Of a DNA stretch of 64,000 nt, positions 37,290 through 50,124 are shown in pieces; position 1 is the first letter of the stretch, and every line of letters starts with the position of its first letter. The translations under genes were made by a program, and so were the position numbers. This DNA comes from Crotophaga sulcirostris (Eukaryota > Chordata > Aves > Cuculiformes > Crotophagidae). The DNA lies in NCBI GenBank assembly GCA_013397455.1, contig VYZB01000135.1, positions 626,867-690,866 of the forward strand. The letters are read 5' to 3'. The notes beneath the pieces were generated by a model, which was given only the letters and a program-made list of their open reading frames with translations, was not told where the DNA came from and did not search any database.

Positions 37290-37440
37290 TCCATACATAC
37301 ACACATGCTTGTGAAGACAGGGCAGGCAGCTGATATCATTCCACAGATGAGAAGACTGAAGTTTTGAAGTGGCAGTGCATTGTTCTAAGTGGTGGATGCA
37401 TCAAACCTAGAGCTGAATGAGAATGGTGTTAGTTCCTGGG
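37290..37440 (+). repeat. possible ancient MIR/L2-like relic
   Basis: The order TTCCACAGATGAGAAGACTG, then a GTGGCAGTGCATT part, CCTAGAGCTGAATG and CCTGGGTTCCC loosely follows the core of ancient amniote MIR/L2 repeats (ACAGATGAGGAAACTGAGG, then an AGAGCYGGGATT part and CCCAGGT). Similarity is weak and gapped; it may be chance. Confidence 0.25.
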
Positions 37441-37889
37441 TTCCCACGTGTGTCTTCAGAGTAGTATCTCGCAATATAGTTCTTACTTTATAGCCATTGT
37501 TGGGTTAACACAGAATTTACTTTCTATATTCAATCAAAAGTAATGTAATATAGGCTAGATTGTGTTTTTTATATAACAAGCTAACTGACCAGTGCATCTA
37601 AGAGACTGTTGCTTTTGTGTGATTTGCTTTATTGATTGTAGACACAAGCTAGGGACGTGGCTTTCCCTTTAGTCAGTCCAACTGGTTGCCTGGCACAAGA
37701 GAGCTGCACATCACTTACCAAAGGCTCATGAACAGCACTGCTAATATTCTCACTCTTTAATGAACTGAGGCTTTCACGCTTGTTTTCTACAATATTTTTC
37801 TGTAGTTTCCAGTCCCAGTAGAGCTCTTTTCCCAGTAAAAAATGATAATGCATTAGTAAATGGACTAATAACACTACTACTACTAAGTA

Positions 37890-37926
37890 ATAAAAATATA
37901 GCCCCTATTTTTATAGTAGGGGCTAT
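37890..37926. repeat. overlapping perfect hairpins with a shared arm
   Basis: ATAAAAATA (37890-37898) pairs perfectly with TATTTTTAT (37906-37914). ATAGCCCCTA (37898-37907) pairs perfectly with TAGGGGCTAT (37917-37926). The two stems share bases, so only one can form at a time. A short (ACT)4 run lies just upstream. Confidence 0.8.
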
Positions 37927-40900
37927 TAGTGCTTAGTGTGAGTACCTTAGTGCTTGGTGTTGGTCACCCTAACTTGTTTTGAAAACATATGTAGTCCCCA
38001 AAGACTTGGGGCTTGAACAGTGACTTGGGATAAGCTCTCAGAGTGGGCAAAGTTGCATCACTGTCTTCAGGAGCTTCTTTAAGAGTTGAGTGACAACCTG
38101 CTTGTTCTCTAGCAGGTGACTCTTGAGCCAGCCTACGCCTCATGCAATGCGTGTCTCCTGAGGTATGATGGTGCATTCCTACTGCATGGGGCATTATTGA
38201 CAGTTATAGCAACAGAGAATGCCTGGAGCGGGAGAATAATTGTTCTGCAAAAACTGCCTCTCCATCTCTGTTTTTAGTCTCCACCTGCTATAAGAACAAC
38301 AATTGCAGGAACTTAGTGCACTGGTTTATTGGCAGTGGTAAAAATCTTGGAACAGAGAAATCTCTTATTAGTGCTTTATTGCTTCTTCATTTCCTGTTTA
38401 AAACTATTCTTTGTTTTTAAAAAGCATTCTTTAGCTTAGGCTGTGTTAGCATTAGCATTGCTTTCTTTACATCTTTTCTTCCTCATAGTTTTATTTAGAC
38501 TATTGTGATAAGTTCTTAAGATATAAGGGAGTGGGCAGACATTTAAGCCGTAAACTGAGATGCTGTTATTAAAATGGGTCCTGCCAGGCTTACTGCCCAC
38601 AACGCATATTTTCCAAGATTGGATGAGTTGGTATTTGTAAGAAAAGTGTCTGCTAAAGTGTTCTTTTCAGACTGATAACTACTGGGTACGTGCATGTCCC
38701 AGTGTGCTGTGTGAGTTGCACACACTCCTGCATAAAGAGAAGAAATGAATAAATAAAAGTGCTGTATTTAGGACACCAAGTCTTGAGCTAGTTCTGTGTT
38801 GAACCTGCTGAAAGCCTGCAATGGATGTGCAGTTGTCCTGTGCTTTCTCTCTCTGTAGGACGAAGAGCTGTCAAGAGTTATTGTCATACATGTGAGGCAG
38901 TCCTGTGTCTTGCATTTTATTATGTCTCCTTCACAAAGATGAATTGTGTGTTTTTAATAAATATACTGGAAGGAAGGGGTTGGGTTTTCAGGCTGAACAA
39001 GGAGTGGAGGTTTTGGCTGGTAGCTGATGAATAAAGTTATCAGAAGGAAAAAGTGAAAATTCCTCCATATTCCCCTCATCTAGTTTGACTTGCCTTCTAA
39101 ACATCTCAGTTTTATCACGTTGACAGAATTTGTACTGTTTTCTTGGGGGAGGGGGGCAATTATTTTCCGCTCTTGTGTTTAAACTATGAAGTGATGGATT
39201 AAATGCAGCTCTTTCTGCTTGTTTAGTGTAGTAGAACTGTTTTAATAAAGAATAAAACTTATGAAAGAAACCTAATGAATGAAGTATACAGGATATAATC
39301 CTGTATTTTAGAAATGAAACAAATACAATACAAAATGGGTCATAGCAATTATTCTGCACCCCTGTTTCCTTGTTCATTTGCAAGAATATGTACTGGAAGC
39401 TGAGATGACCAGTCTTTGCCTTATTGTGAACAGATAGCACTGCTTTGCACAACCTTATTACCTTTCCCTAAAACTCTTCCTTATGTTGTGAGGTGTTTAT
39501 GCAGTTTGACTTGTTTAAAATCCTTGATTTAATTGCAAGTGTCATACTTGAATAAGTAACAGAATAATGTAGACCTTCTGCATTTTTTCCCTTCCTCTCT
39601 TGTAAAGAGAGAAATTACATAGACTTCGATCACATAACCTTGCTGGAGTTAGTAAATAGGGAACGAAAAGGAAGTAGAAAGCTTGACAAAGTTTAATTGC
39701 AGTCTTTATTCACTATTCACTTTAGTTCACTATTACCTCTGAGATCAAACAGGGGAATCTGAATTGCCTGGGGGGTTCTGTCCTGCGAAAACTATTCCTG
39801 AAGGATGCAGTCTTGTCTGGAATAAGCTAGACACGAGACATGAGCTGTGTTCCTTGCAACGGGGAAGCAGCCAACTGGCAGAATGTTGGTGTGCTGAGAT
39901 CATGCTGTACTGTTGCCTTTTGAGAGGGATGCTGAAGGGAAAAACTGTGATGCTTCTGAATGCAAAGTTAAGCCTAACATAGTAAAACCAAAGCACTTAG
40001 CTTGGATTTGGTGCTGTAATCTGCTTGCATTGGCTTTGTTGTCTTTAGCTGACTCTTGTTACTGATGGGATAGATAGTTCATTGCTAACTGCTTACTTTG
40101 TCTAGCAATGCATTTAGTCTGCTGGGACAGTTTGATACACACTGAGAGTTCTGCTGCCTGCAGAATACCAAATACACACAAGTATTCTCTAGTCTCTTTT
40201 TCTTAATCAGTCTGTTAAAAGAAAAAGCAAAGCTGATCCCCTTAGGTAAAGAAAGCAATCCATACCTTTATGCCAAGGACATTTCAGATACCGGGGATGC
40301 TGGTGGACCCAGTGATAGGATATTAATCTCAAAATGTCTGTGTTTCATTGGTAATGTTGTTCCATTGTCTTTGCTACTGGCCCCCTGGCCGAAACAGAAT
40401 CACTCTAATAAGGTGAACAATTTATAAGGGAAATTTTTTTGCATGCTTGTTTTTTTATTTGAGGTGGCAGGAAAGAATTCTTCTACTAATGCGATTATAT
40501 TATTTTTTTGTCAATGCGGACTTGAGAAAGGAAGTCTTCTGGGAGAAAAGAGGGAGGAAAGAAGTTTCAACTGTTAAAATTAATCTTAATGAAAGTAGCA
40601 AGTAAAATATCTGGATACTTTTTAATATGTTTAATGTAACCTGGATTTTTTTAATAAACATCTAAGCCAAATTGCTTTATATGAGGCTAGCTCCCTAATT
40701 TAAAGACTGTTCTGCCTGAAAGTATGAGCAAGATTTGACTTGTTTGGAATTCAGCTTTCCATTCTTTTTTTCACTGGGGCAGGGTGTGCAATGAATTCAG
40801 TTAGAATATAGTTAGAAAAAGGTGCCAGCATCCATAGATCGAGTTTCACCATTTTAATTTTCTTGCTGTAGTGATTATAAAATAGAAAATCTCAAACTAA

Positions 40901-41139
40901 AGCCAAATACTTTGTTTTAGTAGGTTGCAAAAATAATAGCTTTTTTTGTCATTTTAAACTGTGATGCTTATTTTGGGTTAAACTTTTATTTAACTGTATT
41001 CATGTCGTATACCCTTTTAAAGTGCAAAATTTGCTCTATTTATATATGCTGATGGTTTTCTTTTTACTGTTTATTCTTTTTCATATTACACTGTCAAATT
41101 AAAGGTGGAAAAAACCCAGAATTCTAGCAATTTGGTTGT

Positions 41140-42152
41140 GAGAGTTGAAAGGGGGACATAAAGCAGTGGGAACTGCTAGCAATATCATTTAGCCAGGGGA
41201 ACATCAGTGAAGGTACAGCTTGACATTGAAGATGAAAAGAGTCACAGATGTCCTTCTGTAATAGACAATAACCAATTTAGGGCTATTATGGGAGCAGACT
41301 CATCCAAAACAACTCAAGGGATTGTAGAAGAACTGAACCTTGGCCATTCAACTGTTGCTTAATATTTGCACCAAACTGAAAATCAAAAAACTCAACAAAT
41401 GGGTACCGCAGGAGCTGAACGAAAATTAAAAGAACTGCCATTATCAAATCTGCTCTGCTCTTCTTTTGCGCAACAAAAACAAACTTCCTTGATTGTTTTG
41501 TGACATATGATGAAAAATGGATTCTAAACAACAACTGATGGCATTCTGCGCAGTGGCTGGACATGAAGCACCAACACACTTCTGCACACCCAAGCTGAAT
41601 CAAAAAAAGGTTATGGATACTGTTTGGTGGTCACCAAGTGGAATCATCCGCTACAACTTCTTGAATCCTAGTGAAACCATCACAGCAGAGAAACATTGCC
41701 AAGGGAATCAACAAAATGCACCAAGAACTGCAACGTTTACATCCAACACTGGTCAATTGAAAAGGACCGGTTCTTCTCCATGACAACTTCCAACCTCATG
41801 TCTCACCAGTCACTTTGCAGAAGCTGCACGAACTGGGCTATGGAAGTCTACCTCACCCAGCTTACTTACCAAACCTCTCTCCCACTAATTACCACATTTT
41901 CAAGCATCTTGACAACTTTCTGCAAGAGAAGGTTTTCCACAAACAAGCAGCAGCTCAAAATGCCTTCGAAGAATTAATCACTTACAGGGCTCCAGAATTC
42001 TATGTTACCAGAATAAACAGTCTGATTTGTTGTTGGCAAAAATGTGTAGATTCTAAAGGTTCTTAATTCAACCAATAAATTTTATTCTAATCTGAGATAT
42101 ACTACTTTAAAGTTGATGATTAAAAACTGCAATTATTTTTGCACCAACCTAA
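41140..42152 (+). mobile_element. mariner DNA transposon relic (Hsmar1/cecropia-like)
   Basis: The 3' end, 42121-42152, is a terminal inverted repeat: its reverse complement starts TTAGGTTGGTGCAAAAATAA, almost the terminus of human Hsmar1/MADE1, and it is followed by a TA target dinucleotide at 42153-42154. Inside is a decayed transposase with recognisable blocks in order (helix-turn-helix end with KKLNKWVPQEL, then YDEKW, VWW, LLHDN, LPHPAYLP, and WQKCVD near the C-terminus). The 5' terminal repeat was not found, so the 5' boundary is approximate and the copy is probably truncated or deleted there. Mariners jump by a DDD transposase in the nucleus. Confidence 0.9.
41190..42066 (+). pseudogene. 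mariner transposase pseudogene (DD34N, frameshifted)
   Basis: Transposase similarity begins near an FSQGNIS-like stretch (41193) and ends at the stop TAA at 42064-42066. The homologous reading moves between frames several times and contains in-frame stops, two of which (near 41530 and 41757) look like CGA to TGA decay at conserved arginines. The first catalytic aspartate is GAT at 41509-41511, the second is GAC at 41782-41784 in HDN, and the third position is AAT (Asn) at 41887-41889 in PTNYH, exactly 34 residues after the second, which is the mariner spacing. The enzyme cannot be active. Confidence 0.88.
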
Positions 42153-45100
42153 TATTTAACAATTGTCTTTATCTCACCTAAGGTTTTCAGAAAGACTGTA
42201 TGAACTAATCTGTTCTTTTTCTTCAGGATTAGTTTTACTTTTTAAAGTAATTACATTCTTCCTGGCATGACAGAACTTGGAGTTAATTGCAATGAAGAGC
42301 ATCCAACACTTTTCTGCATATACTGTTGAGAGAGGGAGGAGAGAAATAAAACCCTTTGATTTCTTCATTAGAAACCTACATAATTGTGATTATTATATAT
42401 TCCAAATGTTAAACACAAGACTGAAATGGAAGAGACTCTTGGTTTAGAGTTGAGCAAAAAAGAAGGAGCCCTTTGGATCTGGATTCTCTGAAGCGGTGAG
42501 GTCCTACATACATAACTGTAAAGCTCTGCATGGTTCCAGTGTTTGGATAGGGCTATTCTAATGTTGTAACTCTCTGGATTAAACATTGAGGGTGGTGCAG
42601 GACTGAGCCCTTTAACTGGTAACTTTTGACTGTAAAAGTCAGCAGTAAAGCTTAAAATGGACTTTCTCGCAGAAGTGGCTTAAAAGCATGAGTTTTGCTG
42701 TGGAAATTAGATCTCTTCCTAACCAATATAGAGATACCCCAAGTAGAAAAGCATCTGTGGTTCAAAAGTGTTGTTAACTATCTGTTGTGACATATAAGGC
42801 AACTGTCTCTAGTCCTGGTCCTATACAGATTTTATGTTTAGTCTTCAACTCTGTCACAGTCATGAATCTTTTTTAAAGTGCCAAGATTTTCATCGAAGTA
42901 CTAGAGTGTGTGTTAAAAAAAAAAGATTCGTGAGATCTCTTAAGTGGTGAGACAGTATGAGTGATAAAGGGTTGGTGTGGATTTTTTTTGCCCTGAGGTC
43001 AGACATACATGCTTAATGCAGTAGTTTGTAAGGTACTGAATTATTTTTGTAACAATGTGATCCATTTCTTGTTAGAGAATAATGCAAAACTTTATTCTGT
43101 TGTGCTTCCCCTTTATAGGCAACAAGTTAATGTTCCCTCTTGCCTTGCTCCTATTCCTCCTTCCTTCCCACCAGTTTTTAGTAATTGATATAGTTGATCC
43201 AGTTCCTTGTGACTTGTCAAGTTTGACAATTTCACTTGAAGCCTTGATCATAAAATGCATAGAAATTTTTATCTTGGAAGGAATTCAAATGCACTTAAGT
43301 ACAGTTAAAGTTTCATATTAAAGGTAATTTTAATATAGGCTATATATAGTATATAGGCTAACTTATTTTTGTTTTTCTTTAGGTTCAGTTTTAAACAGTT
43401 TCCATTTGATAATCAAATTGCATGCTACATAGAGATGTCTTCACGTATTGTGTGTCTTGATATCCTCAGTGATTAGGTGAAGTCTGGCATACGCACAGTA
43501 TCATGCTTCCCTTCTAGCATATTATTGACTTCCTTCATGTGGAGGATTACTATAATTACCAACTAACAAATAAAGTGGCATAAAGATCAATCTGTATATT
43601 ATTATGTTCTTATGAACCATAGGCTGAGACTTTGGTGAAACCTTGAATATACATAAATGTGAACTATATTGGCTTTTGCCAGTGTGAAGATGTCTGTAGA
43701 ATGATGGTTTTATGCAACATACATTTTCCAAAAGCAAGAAAAGGACTTGGGCATTTTGGAGTAAAAGAAACATTGTGGGAGGAGGATTATTCTTGCACAG
43801 TTAATAGTGTTTTAAATTAAGATGTTGGATAGCTCTAGAAATTAAATTAATTGCTTTGATTTATAGTGGAGAGGGAAGCTAGAAAGGAGTAAGATAAGTA
43901 GATGTCTTCTAACATTCAAAATTAAAACAAGCTGGCTCTGCATACATTGCCAAACAGTCAGTACCAACTTATGGGCTTGTTGGCCTCTTCTTGACTGTGA
44001 GCAGTTTTCTGAACTCTATTTGGTGTTGAACCCTATTACCATTGCGGCACAGTGCAGGACTCTAACCCTTTTGAAAGGAAAACTCAGCACACCGTTGTCA
44101 AACAGCCATTTCCAGACCTTTTTCAAACTCACAATAAACTCTTTTAAGTGTTGAAACTGCATCTATGGCACTGATATTTAATGTGCCTCTTTAAGATGAG
44201 CAGCTCTTGTAGAAATACTCATTTTAAGCCAGATTGAAATCTAAAAATAAGGTATCAACCTTTATATGGAAGAATTCTCATCGATTCCTACAACTCCTTT
44301 CCTGGTCCAATAGGCTGAGTAGTATTTATACATGTGGCAAACATGAGTTAAACTTGGTGTTCACCAGAGAGAGTTTTGTGCTCTTGCAGACTTTTTAGAC
44401 TTGTGCTTTGCAGAATGATCTGAAAAGTGTATTGTGTGGCAGTCCTTGTTGCTTGCAGTAATTTCTGTAATGAACTGGTACCTATATAACGAGAAGGGTA
44501 AAGCTGTGCTGCGGAAATTACAGGTGGTTCTTAGTGTGTTACCTCCTTTGTAAAACAGAGGAGTGTTCTTGGCTTGCCAGGCACTTTCTCTCTTCAAGAA
44601 TAGCCTCAGCATCCTTTGGGCAAATGCCCTGGTTTAAAGTCCACTGAAATCAGAAAATACCTTTGCTTTTGTCAACAATCTTGATCAGCCTTGTCATTTC
44701 ATTTTCTGGATGTAATTATTTTTGCATTTCTCCATCATGGATTCAGAGGCTTTAGGAAGACATGGGATGTTAAAGTTCTAGTAGCTTGCAAAATATTCTC
44801 AGGTATTAAGAGGGGTTTTTTTGGTTGTTGTTCTTCCATATACAGTTCCTGGTTAGAATGCCATATCAGCCAAAAATATTTCTGGCTAGTTTACTAGGTG
44901 AAGGACTGAATTTGTTTGAGGTACTCATGTCAGGACAACTGTTATTAAAATAACTACCTTCTGATGTGTCTAATAGAATATTTTAAAAAAGGCTCAAAAG
45001 ACATACACTACCCTGTATTGCAGGAAGGCTGTTTATCTGCATTTCCTGCTTTTTGCTGGTGTTATTGATTGCTGGAGGCAAGACCACCATACGTGGAAGA

Positions 45101-45779
45101 ATGTCTACCTTTCTGAATACTTTTTCTCCAGCACAGATCTGAGCTGTTAATCCAAATTCTTTCCACTTTTACTGGTGTCAGATACAAGTGACATATATTT
45201 TCCATTACTATAACAAGGAATTTCATTAATTTTCTATGTTGTTTTTCATTGTTCTAACCTCAGCATGAACTTTGAGTTTCCCTTTCTTTTCATTACTGCA
45301 ATTCCTCATACAATTTTTTTTTTCTTAAAGCTGCAGCAGACTTCACAAAGGGCTGATATTGTAATACTGTGAGTGTTGAATGTGACCTCTTTTGGATACA
45401 TAGAACTTTCTCTTTCTTTCCTTTTACAAGAGGTGATGTCTGCTGTTCTAATTACCCTGTGAGGCACAGGAATCAGTCATCTTTTCATCTGTTTCCTGGG
45501 TAGTTACTAAGTTTTGGTTACTGTATGATATTAAAGTTTCTCAGCTTGTATTTTTTTATTACAATCCTAAAGTTTGTGAGCATGAATTCAAGCAGAAAAA
45601 GAAAAAACATATTTTCTGTTTTCTGTGTTGAGATTTGCCCATCACTACTTGTCATCTGTCAGTTCAGTTTGCTTTTTGGGAACACCAGTAAAATGGTTTC
45701 ATTGAGGAAATAGCGAAACGTGGCATATGTGATGGACTACATTTTATGATGAATTTACTGCCGTAACTCTGAGTTTAAG

Positions 45780-47165
45780 TATCACAATATCACAGTATCA
45801 CAAGGTTGGAAGGGAACTCTGAGATCATCAAGTCCAACCTATAAGCCAACACTAACACCATCCCATCACCTAAACCATGGCACTCAGTGCCTCATCCAGT
45901 CTTCCCTTAAACACCTCCAGGGTCGGCGACGCCACCACCTCCCTGGGCAGCGCATTCCAGTGGCCAATCACCCTTTCAGTGAAGAACTTCTTCCTAACAT
46001 CAAGTCTAAACCTCCCCTGACGAAGCTTAAGTCCGTGCCCTCTAGTTCTGNNNNNNNNNNNNNNNNNNNNNNNNNNNNNNNNNNNNNNNNNNNNNNNNNN
46101 NNNNNNNNNNNNNNNNNNNNNNNNNNNNNNNNNNNNNNNNNNNNNNNNNNNNNNNNNNNNNNNNNNNNNNNNNNNNNNNNNNNNNNNNNNNNNNNNNNNN
46201 NNNNNNNNNNNNNNNNNNNNNNNNNNNNNNNNNNNNNNNNNNNNNNNNNNNNNNNNNNNNNNNNNNNNNNNNNNNNNNNNNNNNNNNNNNNNNNNNNNNN
46301 NNNNNNNNNNNNNNNNNNNNNNNNNNNNNNNNNNNNNNNNNNNNNNNNNNNNNNNNNNNNNNNNNNNNNNNNNNNNNNNNNNNNNNNNNNNNNNNNNNNN
46401 NNNNNNNNNNNNNNNNNNNNNNNNNNNNNNNNNNNNNNNNNNNNNNNNNNNNNNNNNNNNNNNNNNNNNNNNNNNNNNNNNNNNNNNNNNNNNNNNNNNN
46501 NNNNNNNNNNNNNNNNNNNNNNNNNNNNNNNNNNNNNNNNNNNNNNNNNNNNNNNNNNNNNNNNNNNNNNNNNNNNNNNNNNNNNNNNNNNNNNNNNNNN
46601 NNNNNNNNNNNNNNNNNNNNNNNNNNNNNNNNNNNNNNNNNNNNNNNNNNNNNNNNNNNNNNNNNNNNNNNNNNNNNNNNNNNNNNNNNNNNNNNNNNNN
46701 NNNNNNNNNNNNNNNNNNNNNNNNNNNNNNNNNNNNNNNNNNNNNNNNNNNNNNNNNNNNNNNNNNNNNNNNNNNNNNNNNNNNNNNNNNNNNNNNNNNN
46801 NNNNNNNNNNNNNNNNNNNNNNNNNNNNNNNNNNNNNNNNNNNNNNNNNNNNNNNNNNNNNNNNNNNNNNNNNNNNNNNNNNNNNNNNNNNNNNNNNNNN
46901 NNNNNAGTTTACTGTGGGAGACAGTGTCAAAGGCCTTGCTGAAGTCCAGGTACACCACATCCACAGCCTTCTTCTCATCCACCAGGCGAGTCACACGGTC
47001 ATAAAAGGAGATCAAGTTGGTCAGGCAGGACCTACCCCTCCTAAACCCATGCTGGCTGGGCCTGATCTCTGGGTCGTTCTGCAGGTGCCGCATGATTGCA
47101 CCCAGTATTATCCGCTCCATAATCTTACCTGGGACCAAGGTCAGGCTGACAGGTCTGTAAGTGGT
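45780..47165 (-). mobile_element. CR1 LINE, 5'-truncated, interrupted by assembly gap
   Basis: On the - strand, 47165-46906 encodes the reverse transcriptase start of ORF2 (YRPVSLT, then QHGFRRGRSCLTNL and VVYLDFSKAFDTVSHS) and 46050-45870 encodes the ORF2 end ([20 protein letters not shown], then [10 protein letters not shown] and ending SAMV with a TAG stop at 45870-45872). A 3' UTR of about 90 bases ends in TGTGATA-type octamers. Between the halves lie 855 N. Both halves are free of stops in one frame, so this copy is much younger than the other CR1 pieces. The ORF2 product is the endonuclease/reverse transcriptase; the endonuclease part is missing by truncation. Confidence 0.93.
46051..46905. 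other. assembly gap (855 N)
   Basis: An uninterrupted run of N inside the CR1 element. Open frames that span it are artefacts of reading N as an unknown residue. Confidence 1.
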
Positions 47166-50124
47166 GCTCTGTGCTAAATTCAGGGTGAGAAGGACATGAA
47201 GGAGTCTTTGTGAATGTTTGTGGAAGGGGGTGGTAGAAGATCCCTTATCATTGATCAGCAAGCAGAATGCTGAACGCATGCCACTAGTTCCTGATATTAA
47301 CTTTCCCACCAAAATCAGAGAAATATCTAGCTAGACAAATGTGCTTATGGAAGTCTGGTGTCCAGTTTCTATTGCATCAAAGTGGGGTTCTGTTATTTAA
47401 TTCCCTCTATTCCTGTGGCACCTCATCATCAGGTTCAGCAGAGGTGTAATGTCTTGCAGGCTTCAGCCTGGCTTATCAAAAAAGCAGCTGTGAGCCTTCA
47501 TTCTCTTTGCCTGTGGGCTTTCACGCCATTATAACTTCTGTTATCAGCCCTGGAAATTGTTTGCTTAAACTCATGTTGAAGCACCTGAGGCTGTAGAAGA
47601 GCACCTAGTCTTCAGATAGAGACCAAGCATTTGTTTTACTTAGTTTTTTTCCCCCCTTTCTCCTGTTTTTCTTTGTGTCTTTAGGAAGAGAAAGGAAACT
47701 GCAGTGACTGCCATCTGCAGTTTTGAATTTCTGCCATTGGGTGATGCTCTTTATTCTAAATTGTAGACCTGCATTATTCTGCTCCTTGCTGTTCAGTGTG
47801 GCCATGCTTGTGCAAAGTTTGGTGATGCCAGTGCTTGAAGGGAATGAAAGTATTTGAATAGTCTCATTTTTAAAGGTTGCTGAACCAGAAGCAGGGGGAG
47901 AGGAGAGTGGGGTGAAAATCTGAAAATTCTCATCCTTTTTTTTTCTTTTCCTTTTTCTTTGAATTGTGCTGTGTTAGACAGTGAGGGTCTGTCTGGTGTG
48001 ATAAGCCTGTGTTTGTCTGCATGTTGTGATAGGTCATAGAGGAAATGAAACTGGTGAAATTGTGTACATTTCCAGCATAAGCAGTCCTGCCCAGGATTGT
48101 TTTCTTATCTCTTATTTATTACCAAGCTTCTAAATATATCCCCAAAAAGGGGTACCTTACACGTTACAGAAAGTGTTGGTATTAAAATGTCCAGATACAG
48201 ATTGACTTTCCTGTTACTTTGGAGTTTCAGAGCTTTCTGTGCAGCTCCTACATCGTTCAGATTTGTAAAAGGAAAAATGCCTATTTCAGACCTAGAAAAT
48301 AGTTCTGATCTGACATAAGCAAATGGGGACATTAAATTACTCTGCATTTATTTTGGGTTTTTTTCTGCATTTTCTACATTTATTCCGCTATGCTGGTGGG
48401 ATTAGTAACATAAAGTTAATGAGTATGAGATACAATGCTAAAAAGCCTCTTTTTTTCTCCTAAATGAACAATTATGCCAATAGTTTGTGCACTGTATTTA
48501 TCTTGTTCTAGGAAAAATATAATTTCTAATCTATTTTGTGAGTCAAAAATAGCAATAAAAACCTTTTCATTTAGGCATTTGATAAGTTTATGCACCTCAA
48601 ATCCTTTTAATATATGTGTGTTGCGATATTTAAAATTTGAATCTGTTGGCTGTGGTTTATGCTTGAGAAATATTAAAGAATAGAAAAGGGTGTTTTGTTT
48701 TGATACTTGCTGAAATGAATTCATAGACTGTCAGATTTACTGTTAGGGTATATTATTTCTTTAACTCATGGGCAGACAAAAGCCTGCTTTGCTTTGGTTT
48801 TGTCATTTCTGCAGCAAGAGGAGATGGACTTTGATTAATGGCTGTAAACTTACACTCTTCACTCTTCAGATCATGCTTGTATAAGTAGGGAAAAAGCCCC
48901 AGAACTCACTTTTTTTTCCTACATAGGCTTCCTGACCCTTTGGGGGTAAGGATGCAGTGGGAACGTAAAGACAAATACACGTAGAACTGTGCAGGTGACA
49001 CACTTTTACTATTCCTCCTTTGCATCCTTGAACAGGTTTGTGGGGCCATGATAGCTGTGTGGCAATATAATTGCTGGAAGCAATGAGTGGAGAGAGCTGC
49101 CTCTCTTGTGATGAGCTCTTGGTGCTACTTGCAAACTTCTTAGAGGCACAGATCTGGAGGGAGGAATGTCTCGTCTGTTGTGGAGTGCAGACTGTCTGTC
49201 CACTAAATGTGTATTCAGCAGGACAATAACAATTCACTAGATCTAAAAAAAAAAATACTCAAATGGAATTTATGTTAAATGTAGAATTACATTCTAGTAT
49301 TTGAGATGCAGGTAGCCTGAAAAGTGTGTTCTGTAAAAGTTAAGAGAAGTGTGGACTACAACTGTGCATTAATGCTAACTGAGGAAATGCTTATGTCAGC
49401 TTGGATAAGTTAGTTGAGATATTTATTAAGAATGTGCAATGTTTCAGGTTGCTTTAATATTTAAGTTATTACTACCTGTGATATTTCAAGTGAAATATTG
49501 ATACTGGACTTCACATGAAGTTTAGCTTCATCTTGAGAAAATAAAAGTTTTTGTGTTCTTCACAAACTAAAATAAACATTTATTTGCTTGCTTTCTTTTT
49601 TTGTTTGTTTTAGCATTACAGTCTGTATTGGTTTGCTGTTAACCTATGACGAAATAAGAAATATTTAGATTTTGGTCTAGAAATTACTGTTCTAGAGTAC
49701 AATTACGGAGCTCTGTGAATTCATATTGAAGCTGGCGACATTTCTGTTGAGTTTCAGTAAGAATAAACTGCAGCATTTACCTCCAAATCAATTTTTTCCT
49801 GTTGTTTTAGAAAAGGAGGGGTGCTACCCATGGAGCATTTGTTCAGCATTTGAAATTTTCCATAGGACAGTTTCCAACTTTTCTAAAAATCTTAACAAAG
49901 TTAAGGTTGTGCATTTGGCTTTGGGCATACTGAAGAGCATTATTTCAGGCAATTATTCAGTATTGTAGTATCAAAAAAAAAAAAGAAAGAAATGTAGTAT
50001 TTTGCCTGCAACAAAAGTGGAAACAGTTCAGTGAAAATTAATAGACTCATAAGTTCCATTGAACTTGAATTTAATTTGTGTTCCCTTTAACTTAATTAGA
50101 CATCACTTCCTTGGTGCTTTCACA

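Noticed and set aside
38988..39452. 154-codon open frame on the - strand
   Set aside because: Composition is that of random AT-rich intron, with no domain or motif, no splice context and no poly-A tail or repeat hallmark.
39700..39735. TATTCACTATTCACTTTAG, reminiscent of an ATTCT-type pentanucleotide tract
   Set aside because: Only two partial units and the wrong motif; not an ATTCT array.
45960..47177. 405-codon + strand open frame across the gap
   Set aside because: It exists only because N was read through; the real coding sense of the flanks is CR1 ORF2 on the - strand.
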